Part shown: positions 9,529-20,728 of the stretch, piece after piece
Position numbering within the stretch: position 1 is the stretch's first letter
Layout of the letters: each line of letters starts with the position of its first letter
Assembly (NCBI GenBank): GCA_001969505.1
Contig: LSSK01001481.1
Span: 1 to 30,708, forward strand
Source of the DNA: Zancudomyces culisetae
Lineage: Eukaryota > Kickxellomycota > Harpellomycetes > Harpellales > Legeriomycetaceae
Direction of reading: 5' to 3'
Length of the DNA: 30,708 nt
Notes under the pieces: model-generated
Told to the model about the DNA's origin: nothing
The model's database searches: none
What the model saw: the letters and a program-made list of their open reading frames with translations, nothing else
Made by a program: the position numbers and the translations under genes

Positions 9529-10612
9529 CCTCGTATATTAAAAAGCTTGTACATTAAGTGAACTTGGTGTGTCAAAGCTTCTAAACAAGTCAAGGTCCTG
9601 TATACACCACAAGAAAAGCAACTTAGTAAGACAGAGTTTACTTTTTACAGAACCGTACACTGCCATGGATCATAGTATATTGTAGTTAAAATATAGCCGT
9701 ATTGTCCTTGTATTGTAGCAGCCGTGATTTTAAACGTTTGGTATTTAATCTGCTTTCGCTAATTAGTGCTACTTTGACTTCAAGCCAAGTAGTTATTTTA
9801 TTCACCAGTTGATCAAGCCCTATGCTCTTATGACATTACAGCACGAAATTTCTAAGACCTCAACAGCAGGTCAGCGGTATACCGAAGTTTTTGAGTAAAT
9901 CAACTGCCTATGAATCGCAAAATAGCCATACACATACAAGGTGCCTTTAATATGTACTGATGTTCGTATTTTGTTTTTTAATCAAGATATTACCAGTATA
10001 ATATTGTTTTGTTATAACTCTATTCGCACGGATACACCGTTTAAACTTATTCCGCAGTAGGTGTAGAGCATTTCGACCGGAATGCATACATTAGAAAGTG
10101 GGTTTTATGAGCACTAATGTGTTTCTTTTGGTATACGGGTATATTTTTGTTCTGCGGGGAACTTTATACCCATTTCAAGTCGGTTGTCAATAAAATAAAT
10201 CTGCAGTATGACGCACCATTGACAAATAAGAAATTCTCTCATTCTTTGTTATGGTTAAATACCCTTTACCTAAACTGTTTGGAAAAAGAACAGTTTCAGT
10301 AAAAAGTATTTTCCGGAGAGGAAAGAGGGAAGAGGAAGAAGAGAATGCTTTTGGGATACTATTCTTTTACTTGTTTTCTAAAATGGATGTTCTTGAAAAG
10401 AAATATATATGTACTGAATTGAATACCAAGAATGATCATTTAGGAAGTACGATAATATAAAAGTACATTTAACATATTACAATAATAAAAATTATCGAGC
10501 CTCATGTCTATAAAAGGCTTATGAAGCGCAAATCCACCACAAGTGGAGAGAAAAAGTAAAAAGAACAACCATCAGACAGTGCTAAAAAGAACCCGAGCTA
10601 TACTTTAAAAGA
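9529..10612. other. Intergenic before the ankyrin gene, with two overlapping short frames
   Basis: AT-rich spacer. Two short ATG frames overlap, at 10117-10302 (61 residues, Phe/Tyr/Trp-rich start) and 10251-10460 (69 residues, with an Arg-Glu-rich middle). Neither resembles a family and they share bases in different frames, so at most one is real. The right end is the promoter of the ankyrin gene. Confidence 0.4.
10509..10516 (+). promoter_or_regulatory. Probable TATA box of the ankyrin gene
   Basis: TATAAAAG, 97 bases upstream of the ATG at 10613. It supports 10613, rather than a later ATG past the in-frame stop, as the ancestral start. Confidence 0.55.
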
Positions 10613-13309
10613 ATGAACACAACAAATCTTACTAGTTTCAACGATTTCAAGAATCTCTCAGCAGCGACATTGTCAAAGCTCTTTGTGCTTGCCCAAACTC
10701 CAGCGACCGCATTGCTCAACAAAAAAATGTATTTTATTTCGCAACAGATACCCACAATCGCAGAATATGTTGGGTTTTACGTTAAAAATATCATCAAACA
10801 AGAGCCAATCATCAGTATAAGATCACTTTTTGATTGATACCCACGACTAAAGAGGATTGAAAATATATGTAACCCTATTATAAAAGAGATCGGAATACTT
10901 AGTTACGAGGCCTTACTTCATCTAGCTTTAGACTACCACTGGCAAAATGTATTGGCATACTTACTTGGGGTGTATATGCTAATCGAAAAGAATACTTCTC
11001 ATGTCATATACACCCACATGTTACCCACTGAAGATGAATGTGTGGATAAATACATTAAAAAATTACCACCAATTGTTGATAAATACAACGCCTTTTTAGA
11101 TATTGATATTTCTGAAAATACCTATCTCAGACACCTAATAACTGCCGAGTGGGCATCCAAACTTCAAAAAAAAACTTCTACTGACTATAGTACAGTCATC
11201 CTTGAGAGCTTTCTGAAGGCATGTAAGAATAAACTTGAATCTCCACAATCATCATCATCCTTTTATTTTGAAAAAGAGATATATATAACTGATAGCAAAA
11301 TTGTAACAGCGCTAGTTATCTTGGCAATTCATTCGATCTGCAAAGCAAATGATATTGAGATGTTTAAAATGGTTCTAGATATGAATATCAAGTTAAATAC
11401 AAGTATCAATTCTTCTATTGCAATAGAAAATTCTGCTTCTTTATCTTCACTATCGAAAATTCTTGACTTTATTCAAAACTATGGCTACCAAAACCAGATA
11501 AATCGAATAGTTTACATTTCATGCATGTATCATGCGATTGATCTGAGTAGGAAGAAGCTTATAAATCATTTTGACTCACTAGTACCTGCTAAGGACCAGA
11601 ACTACCAGCTTAAATTTGACCTGGCCATACATCTTAGAAATAATGACTTGGCGTTAAAGATGCTTAAAAACGTTGAGCCAACAACTTCGAATATTGCAAA
11701 AATAATTCAACTGATTGATTCCAAGGATAATATTTTTATTCTAAAACATCTGTTAGCAAATGAATATTCTTTGGAAGGAGGTCCAGGCGAAACTGCTCTG
11801 ACTACAGCAATTAGTTTAGATGATTTTGAGACTGCTGCCTATATTTCCAGGAAATATGTTGATACCGTAACTACTTCGGTTATTTTGCAGACAATTATAA
11901 ATGACAATATGAGACTACTGGAAGAGTTTAAAAGTATCGGCATAGATATAACCAAAGTTGGAGAAAAGGGAGTTTGGTGCGCATGTATTAACAAGAACAT
12001 AGAGATTTTGCGCTTGTTGATTAAAAATGGAACAAAGGTTCAAGCGACTAGTGGTGATATGCTTGGAGTAATATGTAACGAATCCTATTGTTCTCGTGAA
12101 ATAATATTTGAATTAGTAACTAATTCTACTAACAGTAGTAATAATGCGGCTAAACTGCATGGTTGTGCTGAGACAGGAAAGACTCTCAAATTTGATAAAA
12201 TAATCAAGGCTTTTCTTGGTAGGCTAAATATCCATGGGCGCAAAGCAATGATGATAATGTCACAGCTGACTTTGGGAAACATATGGTATATGCAGGAAAA
12301 CATCAAGGGTATGTATGTAGTTAGTCGTGAAGCAATTTGGTGCTATGCAATGGAGTGGACTGTTAAGCAACTATTGTTCAATATAGTTGATCATATTGAA
12401 AAAAATAAACTACATCATACCATTCTTGAAGCGAAAATAACTGGGCCCATATCTGTATTCAAAAAAACAATAGCTGGTGAAACAGTGTTAAGTGACTGTG
12501 ATTATGAACTTGCAAAGTCAAACATCGTAGACAGAAATCTCGGAATGATAGGGTTACTTATTGATGGTGGGTTAGATGCTAATTTGAGTAATCATTTGGT
12601 GTTGAGAACTGCGTATAAATCGGGTGATATTGGATGGATAGACTATTTTATCGAAAAGGGTGCAAAACTTGGAACAGAAGGCTATTGCGGATTAGATGAG
12701 GCATGTCAATCAGACAATATTGAAGTATTGAAACACTGGTTTCGAAATGGCGGAACAGTACCAACAGATCCCAAGCACAACGGGGTTCGAGTGGCATCCA
12801 GTGTGGGAAATTTCGAGATGGTTAGGCTTTTGGTGAAAAATGGAGCTTGTTTAAGCGATCCCACGTATAGTGGAATTAAAGAAGCATGCGAATTGAATCA
12901 CCAAGAAATATTGAAATATTTGGTAAAAAATAATGCCGCTGTGGGAGACCTTGAGTACTACCAATGGGAGAATGCAGTTATGACAGGCGATGTTAAACTA
13001 GCGAACATGATTCTAGAATATTATGCCAATATGAGAATGTCCAAAAAAGGAAAAGAACGTGCTTTAGAGGAAAAATGTACCTTAACTTTACCTAAAACAC
13101 AAACTCCAGAAAGCGATCCCGAATATGAATATCTCAAAGTTGTTCTTGAACACAGTAGTATAATAGATGAATATGACTTGGTTGAAGACCTGTGGATGGC
13201 TAAAGCTTTGCGTCGTAATAAAACCGCAACCCTGCTATCTAAATGGAATATGGAGTCATTTGCATGTAGAATTGAAGAATTTAAATCAAAAAAGGATTAC
13301 TTTATTTAG
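10613..13309 (+). CDS. Ankyrin-repeat-type protein, frame interrupted by one in-frame TGA
   Basis: From the ATG at 10613 the same frame runs to the TAG at 13309 (898 codons), broken only by TGA at 10835-10837 (codon 75). Protein-like sequence continues directly on both sides. Residues about 450-483 and 640-800 contain degenerate ankyrin repeats, for example IEVLKHWFRNGG, VASSVGNFEMVRLLVKNGA and IKEACELNHQEILKYLVKNN; the N-terminal part is helical and unassigned. Ankyrin repeats bind other proteins; partner and site are unknown. The stop could be a nonsense mutation (pseudogene allele), a read-through codon, or lie in an unusual 72-base intron (GTATAA at 10815, GACTAA near 10844-10849, AAAAG at 10886) that keeps the frame. 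If the stop terminates translation, a shorter product could start at the ATG at 10978 or a later one. TATA box at 10509. Confidence 0.75.
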
Positions 13310-13704
13310 TGAGTTTTGCTGGTCTTTATTGTCAAGAAATTTTCAAATGATTAAAATTCAAAATCGAACCATGTTGTACATTTCACAAGGCATATATTGT
13401 TACCCTCCGCGCGCCAAATAGTTTGCCTAGCAGACTTGTGTGTATACAACGCTCTGGTTGCGGTAAACTTTGTTGAACCATGTATAGCCTTTATTATATA
13501 AAAAATGATTTATTTAAGTGTATAGTCGAGTTCCCGGCTTTTAGCAACTTTAAAAAGCTAAATAAACAGCAGAAAAATATGAAAATAGAAAGCCTGAAGA
13601 AAAAACATAATTTAATAAAGAGTCTAACCCACCACTACTCCTCGCTCTCGACCTCTTCCCCCCTCTTCCCCCTTCTCAGCCCCTCATCTCGTAAGGAGAC
13701 TTGC
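13310..13704. other. Convergent 3' intergenic region
   Basis: Lies between the ends of the ankyrin gene (+) and the CCDC47-like gene (-). Contains AATAAA-like words around 13560 and 13614 and a C/T-rich stretch at 13625-13690. No gene seen. Confidence 0.5.
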
Positions 13705-15057
13705 TTATGTCACCACATATTTTTTCTGTTGCTTCTTCTTACGCCTTTGCTCCTCTTTGCTATCTAACTTGCTTTGGGCCTTAATTCGCTGTGATTCGTC
13801 AGAAATATTGTCAACTTGAGCCTGCTTCATTTTCTTTTTGGCGAGCGAAACTTCTTCTTGGTGTTTGGCAACAATATCTCTGTATGCTTGTTGTCGTTTG
13901 GTTCTCATCTTTTCAGAAATCTGTTTTGTCAGCGTTTCAGAAAGTTTTCGTGCCATATAGTCTGACAAGTAGCAGAGAGCCTCTACTTTTTCGTAAATTC
14001 CGTCCTTTTGTTTATCACTATCGCTGCCACGCTCATATGTTGCCCTACCAAATCCTGGCTCAGTAACACTGGTGTCGATTTTGATTTTTGCGGTAAGTAT
14101 CTTGATGTTGGTATTGAGGTCTTGCATTTTTTTTGGTCTAATGGGTGGCTGATCACTCAGAGTGACCTCAGTGATACTGCAACCACTTTTGCCATTGCCT
14201 TCTTGCTCCTCAGTCTCCATGAATTTTATAAACCCTAACTCTTGCAGCCGATCTCTGATTTCCATGTGTTCTACTGCCAACTCTAATCCCTTTCCCACTT
14301 TCACGGTCTTTTCACAAAACAGTTCAATATCATACCGTGCATCCTTAATTTTTTTGCTTTGAGTTTTTGGGTAAATAGCCATAACAGTTCCTTGCAAATC
14401 GTTTTTATCTAAACCAAAACTAAGCTCAATCTCTCCTTCTACTTCATCTTGCTTGTTAAAATTCATTGTTGTTACTCCATTAATAATGTTTTTTAGATAG
14501 TAGACCAAATCTTGTCTGGGTCTTAGCTTGATGTATCCTCTGACATATTCGACATTTCTCCTACCATATGCTGTAAACATTAATTCCGAATAGCTGATCC
14601 AGGAAAAATCTATCCCTTGCACTCCCGCTGTCGAAAACTGATCGATCAAGACTTTTTCAATTTTGGCTGCTACGCGTATTCCTCGCGTCTTATTTTCGTT
14701 TAACCCAACAATAAATACAACGAAATATAACAGTATACCCAAGAATAACACCCCTTCGAGTTTGTAGTCGCTCAATTTAGGAGGTTGAAACGCTGGACGA
14801 ATGTTCTCGGCTTGTTTTTGTTCCTGTTTTCCCGGATTTGCGGCATGTAGCTCTATTTTTTATTTTTAACAGTTCCATGAATATTCCACTTCTCTATATT
14901 TTGTACATGTGTGTGCAGCCCTAGAACGCAATATATTTATAAAAGTATACTTAAAAAGAATGAATTTACACGTACCTTCACCATTGATAGAACTAACAAG
15001 ACAAAAAAGTGTCGATACCAAGGCTTGTAACAGCATTTTCCTCATTTTCCCATTCAT
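13705..15057 (-). CDS. CCDC47-like ER membrane protein (DUF1682 family), 2 exons
   Basis: Exon 1 is 15057-14976 and exon 2 is 14852-13705, joining phase 1 to give 409 residues. The intron starts GTACGT and ends ATAG. Exon 1 encodes a signal peptide (basic start, hydrophobic core to about residue 24). A membrane segment follows at about 59-78 (GVLFLGILLYFVVFIVGL), then a cytosolic domain with ISYSELMFTAYGRRN and YIKLRPRQDLVYYL-type strands. The C-terminus (about 335-409) is a charged coiled coil rich in Lys, Arg and Gln. This layout matches CCDC47, the metazoan subunit of the PAT complex at the ER translocon that helps insert multi-pass membrane proteins. The family link rests on overall architecture and local sequence; the same role in this yeast is inference. 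It is convergent with the ankyrin gene. Confidence 0.82.
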
Positions 15058-15880
15058 TTTTTTGAAAATTAAACCTTGTCCAATCTGATAAGCAATTCCT
15101 AAAGTCTTTTGCCCAGTTTTTATCTCAATCTTTTTGGCATTGAATCAAACATATACTATTCTGTTTTTAGCTTTACAAATAAAAACATTAAATTCGTGTC
15201 ATCTTAACCATTTGCCAATTGGGGACTTCAAAATTCGGGGCGGGTTTCATGGCAAAAAAGATTGGTTTCAAATCATCTTTGCCGCAAAAAAAAATTTTTT
15301 TCTTATGATTTGTGACTGGGTTTTCCAGTTGCAAGCTATGCTTTTTTATGGCTGAAAAGCCAAAAATTGCTGCTTTTATCTACGATCTGATTTGTTAAGC
15401 TGATGTTTGCTGATCTTTTATTTTCGTTCTCCCCTTTCATCTTGAATACACAAAGTCTATACCCAATTCAATTTAACAATATGGTAAGAGTAAATAAAGC
15501 ACTATAAGAATTACGACATGGCGGAAAAAACAACTAACACACTACTTCATTGTAGCGTATACTATAACTGCATCTTTATATTTGCTATGCCAACATATAC
15601 GCAGATTAGTCTGTATATTTGCTACTTTATCCTATCAGGCGCACCAGTATAAGGCTTTAGCATATACGTTTACATTTTTATCTTTATTACACATTTGTCT
15701 GTGTTAAAAATAGCGTAAGTAATAATAGATGAAACAAAGGAACACTTTGGCTTGTACACCACAAACGCCTGCAAAACACTACACTACACTACACTAAACT
15801 ACGCTACCCATCCGGGCTTATTGATTTATCACTAATAATTTAAAAGCTGTGTAAAAGGGTCTTCTCTTTGAATATAAAAA
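15058..15880. other. Intergenic between Pmp3 and the CCDC47-like gene
   Basis: Upstream region of the CCDC47-like gene and 3' side of the Pmp3 gene, both on the minus strand. Contains an ACACT tandem repeat at about 15776-15796 and several T-rich tracts. A short frame at 15134-15355 shows no family resemblance. Confidence 0.5.
15776..15796. repeat. ACACT pentanucleotide microsatellite
   Basis: About four tandem ACACT units followed by a diverged ACTAA unit. Confidence 0.7.
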
Positions 15881-16137
15881 CTAAGGACTAGTCAATTGAT
15901 CCTCACTGCGATACAGGATTATCCAGATTGCGTGTATCATTCCTATGGATTTTGGTTATTTTTATTTAATCAAATATAATAAAAAATCAAAACCATACAA
16001 TACTTACCTGGTAGAAAAAAGAACAGTGTCAGCACCAAATTCAGCCAAAAGTGCGAATCACATCCCTTTGCAAGTCCTACAGCTAGAGGTGGTATAAAAA
16101 TGGCTAAAATTATCAAAAGTACTGATTTTTCGCCCAT
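15881..16137 (-). CDS. PMP3: Pmp3 family plasma-membrane proteolipid, 2 exons
   Basis: Exon 1 is 16137-16008 and exon 2 is 15942-15881, giving 63 residues. The 65-base intron runs GTAAGT to ATAG and splits a glycine codon (phase 1). The protein shows the Pmp3/UPF0057 pattern: a first hydrophobic helix with IFIPPLAVGLAKGC, a second helix with LVLTLFFFLPG, then GMIHAIWIILYR. Pmp3 proteins are tiny two-helix membrane proteins that influence membrane potential and cation tolerance in yeast. It is too short and too interrupted to appear as one open frame. A TATA box lies 58 bases upstream. A second family member lies at 21379. Confidence 0.9.
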
Positions 16138-17021
16138 CTTGGTTTTTCTTTTTATCTAATTCAGGGTTTAATGAAGTCCTAGGTTAGATCAAGCTATTTA
16201 TACACAGTTGTAGTGTAATACAAAAGTATCTGTCTTACTTTTTATGGTTTATAAAAACTCTGACTTGCTAATATGTTAAAATTATTAGAGGGTTTGTGAA
16301 ATAAAAGTATTGAACTTTTATCACAATTTTTTTACAAATTGGTAAGCTGGGATGTTTTTCTTGTAGCTATATATATATTTTTATGAAGGCATCCATTTTC
16401 TACAAGCAAGAGTATTTTCTTAAGAAAGCAAAAAAATATTAGAATTGGACACTCATTACACTGAACTACGCCACCATCACAAGAAATGATAGGAAAGTAG
16501 AAAATGGTTCTCCTCATGAGATGACTATCTTGCTGCGTTCGTACCAGTTTTTAAACATTGATCTTGTTAAGGCCGTGAACAAACAAACATGCAAACAAAC
16601 ATGCGAACAAAAGAACACGACGTACTATTTCTAACTAGGCCTACCAGCTCTAGAAAAGAGACATAAACAATACAGTATCAACATAGGATATTTTCTGCAT
16701 AATTATTAACATGATGCGATTCATACTTTTTTATTTGCTCTAGGGTTGTTATAATTCCATACAATGGGTTCTCGCTTCATGTTTTTTTTTAGTTTACCAC
16801 ATTTTTCAAATATAAAAAGAGTATCTTTATATTTAAAATTGTTGTACTAGTTTAAAAAATAATGGTCATCTCTATACCCCACCTCTCATATCCCCCCCCA
16901 AAAATAAACACTAGGGATAAGAGTTGCGTGATCAATGTACTTCTAGACAGTATCATCAATCCTAAAACAGTCAACCTTTTTTTAAAAAAAAGATAAAGAT
17001 AAAACCAAAGTCCGACAGTGA
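16138..17021. other. Intergenic between the ICT1-like gene and PMP3
   Basis: PMP3 promoter on the left, 3' end of the ICT1-like gene on the right. Holds a direct repeat of AAACAAACATGC at 16580-16606, a T-rich run, and a C8 tract near 16890-16900. A 61-codon minus-strand ATG frame at 16332-16517 is unrecognised and cysteine-rich; I do not call it a gene. Confidence 0.45.
16195..16202 (-). promoter_or_regulatory. Probable TATA box of PMP3
   Basis: TATAAATA on the minus strand, 58 bases before the PMP3 ATG. Confidence 0.55.
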
Positions 17022-18176
17022 TTAATAGTCGTCGTACCTGGTTTTCCTTCTGTTGGATTTTTTTTCGGCCTTAAACTTTTTTGTCTCTATCCGCCGTTTC
17101 TTTTCAGATTCGATCCTAACATTAAAGTTATATCTGTAGCAATTCTTACAGGAACAATAAAATAAGCTATCCAGGTGGTGTATATACCAAGGTGTGCTTT
17201 AAGCAATCTATCTCTCAACTGCCAAGATACCTGTGTGAAATAGCAATATGATAGTAATTGAGATGAAAAAAGCAAATAAAGTAACTGGTGAACTTACAGT
17301 TTTTCCACTTTTTCTACCTGCTCTTTACTGGGGTCTTTAGGAACATAGCAAGCCTCTTTTAGTGCCTGTAGCCACTTTTCAAAACAATCATCAGCATTAT
17401 TTCTCTGTGAGCGTGTTCTTTCAGAAAATAAAACCACTTCACCGTTTTTATTTAGTCTCGAATCCATCTATGCGCCAATAAATGAACAGTATTCCAAGAT
17501 TGGTTGGTTAAAAGTCATAAACATAAAGTCAAGTATTCCAGCACTGTTGTACGTACACAAGGATGATAAGATCAAGTAAACAATATATGACAAAGCCAAA
17601 AAGGATTTACATTTTTTTTGAAATTACTTCTGACATATTCTGGTATCCACAGTTGTTTGTCTATGAATATCCTTAGCATCGCCTTTGTATTCACTATTAA
17701 GTAAAGTAACTCTTTCTTTTTCATAATTCATACTACACTTGCCATTCACAGGAATATTTAGGTTTACTAAAAATAGTAAAAAGTTAGAACACAAAATCCG
17801 GCCAAATATTCTTGCAAAGATTACCTTTGTTTACGTTCTGGCCACCTGGACCACCACTTCTGCAAAAACTCAAGTCATACTTTTCTATATGTCCGTATAA
17901 TATTAATTAATAGATTAATTAAAATTATTTGTAGTGTTTTCGTGAGATTATTTTCAATTAATATTCCATTTCAACAGTAACACCTATTGTTCATAATTAC
18001 AAGTACAAAGAGTTACGTTTCATGAGAGTATCGACATTGAGACTATCTTTGAACTTTAGTATTGCTGCCTTCTCTTCCGGCGTCAGTTTGTTTGCCTCGG
18101 TGCTAAATCGCTTTATTGTCGCATTTCTCGAAAGAATGCTCCGGAAATTTGGAAAACTATAGAAAATTCGATTCAT
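17022..18176 (-). CDS. Mitochondrial ICT1/Pth4-like peptidyl-tRNA hydrolase (GGQ), 5 exons
   Basis: Exons 18176-18017, 17884-17825, 17693-17611, 17467-17298 and 17115-17022 join in phase to 188 residues. The N-terminus (MNRIFYSFPNFRSILSRNA) looks like a mitochondrial targeting peptide. Exon 2 carries SGGPGGQNVNK; GGQ is at 67-69, the catalytic motif of class-I release factors. It continues VNTKAMLRI, WIPEYVRSNF, the SERTRSQRN segment, and a basic Lys/Arg tail (EKKRRIETKKFKAEKK), as in ICT1, which frees peptides from stalled mitochondrial ribosomes without a stop-codon recognition domain. The third exon start is decided by homology: AG at 17695-17694 restores NVNKVNTKA, whereas an earlier AG breaks the motif. 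Four introns in a gene this small is notable. It shares a 422-base divergent promoter with EMG1. Confidence 0.88.
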
Positions 18177-18598
18177 CGCTATTGCTGGTTTTCAGTGTAC
18201 AGGTTTTTTTTAATGAATATGAAGGATAGATATCAGAAAAAGCGCATGGATAGTTAATACCCGATTCTTTTTTTTGAATAATATATAACAATTGGAAGCT
18301 TGGCTAGGAATGGGAACAAGGTTTCTATCAACGAAAAGGCAATATGCACCTATAATTTTAATGGCTTTGCAATGCTATCTTTTGGTCTGCTGGATATTGT
18401 TTTAATTGGCTGATCAGGTTTGTGTGTTTTTTTTTTGTCAAAGGAAAAATTTTTTTATTTTCGAGCAAAGCCAAATGAATAATAATTTTAAATATAACGA
18501 TGTTGATATTTTTACTCATTGAAATTCCCATTTAAAACGAAAAAGGGGGACAAAGTAACAAATAACTCAAGTGTAAAGCCTCAGATAAATAAATAATA
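18177..18598. promoter_or_regulatory. Divergent promoter of the ICT1-like gene and EMG1
   Basis: 422 bases between two divergent ATGs. GAAAAATTTTT at 18444-18454 resembles the RRPE element (TGAAAAATTTT) of yeast ribosome-biogenesis promoters, fitting EMG1. A GCGATGA word overlaps the ICT1-like ATG region and resembles the PAC core, but may be chance. T-rich tracts near 18427-18436 and 18266-18274. Confidence 0.5.
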
Positions 18599-19835
18599 AT
18601 GCACTCAGCACAGACAAAAAGTCCAAATCCAGTTTCAATCAAGCGAAAATCCGGCAGTGATGCTGGTGAAGCAGATGTCAAAAAAGCGAAACAAAATGTG
18701 CAGAATTCCGACGACGAAAAGCAAGTGAGCGAAAACGGATCCGAGATTCCAGCCTATAAATTTGTGAAAAAGGATAATTCTACAACTGTAAACATGGTGC
18801 CCACAGCACCACACCTTCCACGATCATTCGAAGAAAAGGAAAACATGCAACGGTTGATTGTGATCCTAGAGGCAGCACCCTTAGAAATTTACAAAGTTGG
18901 TAAGGCCAAGGATTCTAATTACCAGCTTCTCAACTGTGACGATCATCAGGGTATTTTGAGAAAAATGGGAGTTGACTTGTCGCATTCCAGACCAGATATT
19001 ACTCATCAGGTACGTTGTATATTCTTTTTTTTTTTTGCGTTTTATGCATTAAAGAACAAATTTTATGATTTTTTTGTACTCGGTATTGGTTCTAATGTTC
19101 TTATTGTGTATTACATACAACTAGTGCCTGCTAACTCTTCTTGACAGTCCATTGAACAAAGCCGGAAAGCTGCAAGTGTTTATCAAAACTACGAAAAATG
19201 TACTAATAGAAGTAAACCCACAGGTCCGTATCCCTCGTACGTTTAAACGGTTTTCTGGTCTAATGGGTAAGTTTATTTCTATTACATCTTTGTTTTTTTA
19301 CTGATTTCAAGTGTCCACTACGTTTTCCAAAAATATTCTATATGTTTCATACGAAAATTTCATTGACAATAATTACTAATAACATTGCCAATGCTCAAAT
19401 AGTTCAACTTTTGCACAAATTAAGCATTCGATCTGCTAGTGGGAACGATATTTTGCTAAAGGTTATAAAAAATCCAGTGACTGACCATTTACCAACCAAC
19501 TGTCATAAGATTTGTAAGCCTTTCACTTGACTCTTTCATCAATATTGATTTTTACGCTATTTTACTCAAGCTTATTAACATGAATTTATCTATCTTTCTC
19601 GTCACTAGGTTTTTCATACGATGCTCCAACTGTACATTTACAGACATGGATTAGGAACAGTCTGCCTAAAAATAAAACGCTCGTTGTGGCAATTGGTGCT
19701 ATGGCTCACGGAAAAGATGATTTTGCGGATGGATATGTTGATGAAAAAATCAGTGTTAGCGAGTATCCCCTTTCAGCATCAGTCTCGTGTTCCAAAGTTT
19801 GTTGTGCACTAGAGGATATTTGGGGTATTTTGTAG
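18599..19835 (+). CDS. EMG1: EMG1/NEP1 SPOUT rRNA pseudouridine-N1 methyltransferase, 4 exons
   Basis: Exons 18599-19009, 19125-19266, 19403-19513 and 19609-19835 give 296 residues, a little longer than the roughly 250 of S. cerevisiae Emg1 because of a charged Ser/Lys/Glu N-terminus of about 65 residues. Emg1 methylates a pseudouridine of 18S rRNA and is needed for small-subunit assembly in the nucleolus. Motifs are continuous across junctions: [64 protein letters not shown], and the C-terminal [23 protein letters not shown] region. Donors are GTACGT, GTAAGT and GTAAGC; intron 2 has a TACTAATAAC branch site near 19374. CTG codons fall at conserved leucines, so CUG is read as Leu. Confidence 0.96.
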
Positions 19836-20375
19836 ACCATTCAAATTTGTATAAGCCGTTTTATCCTTTTTCTATTGAAATATATTTTAGATTTGTGTAG
19901 TTTCGATAAAATATAACAAATATCTTTTGTATAATTTTTACAACCTACAATCCAGATACTAGTGTTGAGTAAAAACGTCAGAAAATGCAGAAATAAATTT
20001 GTTGAATTCCATTAACTTCTAGTTGAAGCGAAAACAACGAGATCTTGCTGATGGGCTCAGCTGGAATCTAGCATCAGGTAATAAATGTCTTGTGTTTTAT
20101 TAATAGAAAAAGCTTTTTTTTACTCTAGCAATTCATACGCTACCATTTCGGTTCATGTTGATGTGTTACCTAAAATATAATTATTTTATTTTTAAAACAA
20201 AAAATACTTATGGTATATACGTTAACAAAATAGGCTACGCCTACTAACATCTACGGGGATAAACTGCTAGAATATCAAAGTTAAACTCATAAAAACCCCC
20301 CAAGTAATTAATAATGTTTACAACAAAGTATGTTTAAATATATATAGCCTTATAAAAGCAAAAAATTTTAGCGAG
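19836..20375. other. Intergenic between EMG1 and tRNA-Ile
   Basis: AT-rich. A relatively GC-richer island at 20023-20077, flanked by TTCTAG and GTAATA, could be a spliced exon, but no start exon was found and the opposite strand is also open. No firm gene. Confidence 0.4.
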
Positions 20376-20449
20376 GCTCTGTTAGCTCAGCTGGTTAGAG
20401 CGTGGTGCTAATAACGCCAAGGTCACAGGTTCGATCCCTGTACAGAGCA
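20376..20449 (+). tRNA. tRNA-Ile (anticodon AAU)
   Basis: 74 bases, no intron. Acceptor stem GCTCTGT pairs with ACAGAGC and the discriminator is A. D-arm GCTC/GAGC, anticodon stem TGGTG/CGCCA with loop CTAATAA (anticodon AAT, read as IAU), T-arm ACAGG/CCTGT with TTCGATC. Internal B box GGTTCGATCC at 20428-20437. Confidence 0.97.
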
Positions 20450-20728
20450 TGGGTTCTCTTTTTTTGGTTTTTGAGTATATATTTTTTGTTTATTAGCAAA
20501 TGTGTTTTGTGGGATATATGAGAATTGCATTTGCTTACCTTTTTTTTGACATTATTTAAGGGTACTGTCATAAATTGTAAAATCGATTTTACACCAGGTC
20601 TGGCTCAATTTACTTATTAGGCGTGCAGTTTATGTTGGAAAATCATCTCCATTTTTATTCACAAAGGCTCTTCATTAGCTACCCATCATTAATTCCTAAG
20701 CCTCCGTTTGGGACTTGAAGCTTTCGTA
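20450..20728. other. Spacer after the tRNA
   Basis: Polymerase III terminator followed by AT-rich sequence. Nothing else recognised. Confidence 0.4.
20459..20465 (+). terminator. RNA polymerase III terminator of the tRNA
   Basis: Run of seven T on the coding strand starting nine bases after the discriminator base. Confidence 0.75.

Noticed and set aside
10117-10460. Two overlapping short ATG frames before the ankyrin gene.
   Set aside because: They overlap in different frames, match nothing and have no splice support.
20023-20200. Possible spliced exons (TTCTAG|55 bases|GTAATA, then CTCTAG|...) between EMG1 and the tRNA.
   Set aside because: No start exon, the putative intron is only 51 bases, and the opposite strand is equally open with its own possible acceptor; not enough to call.
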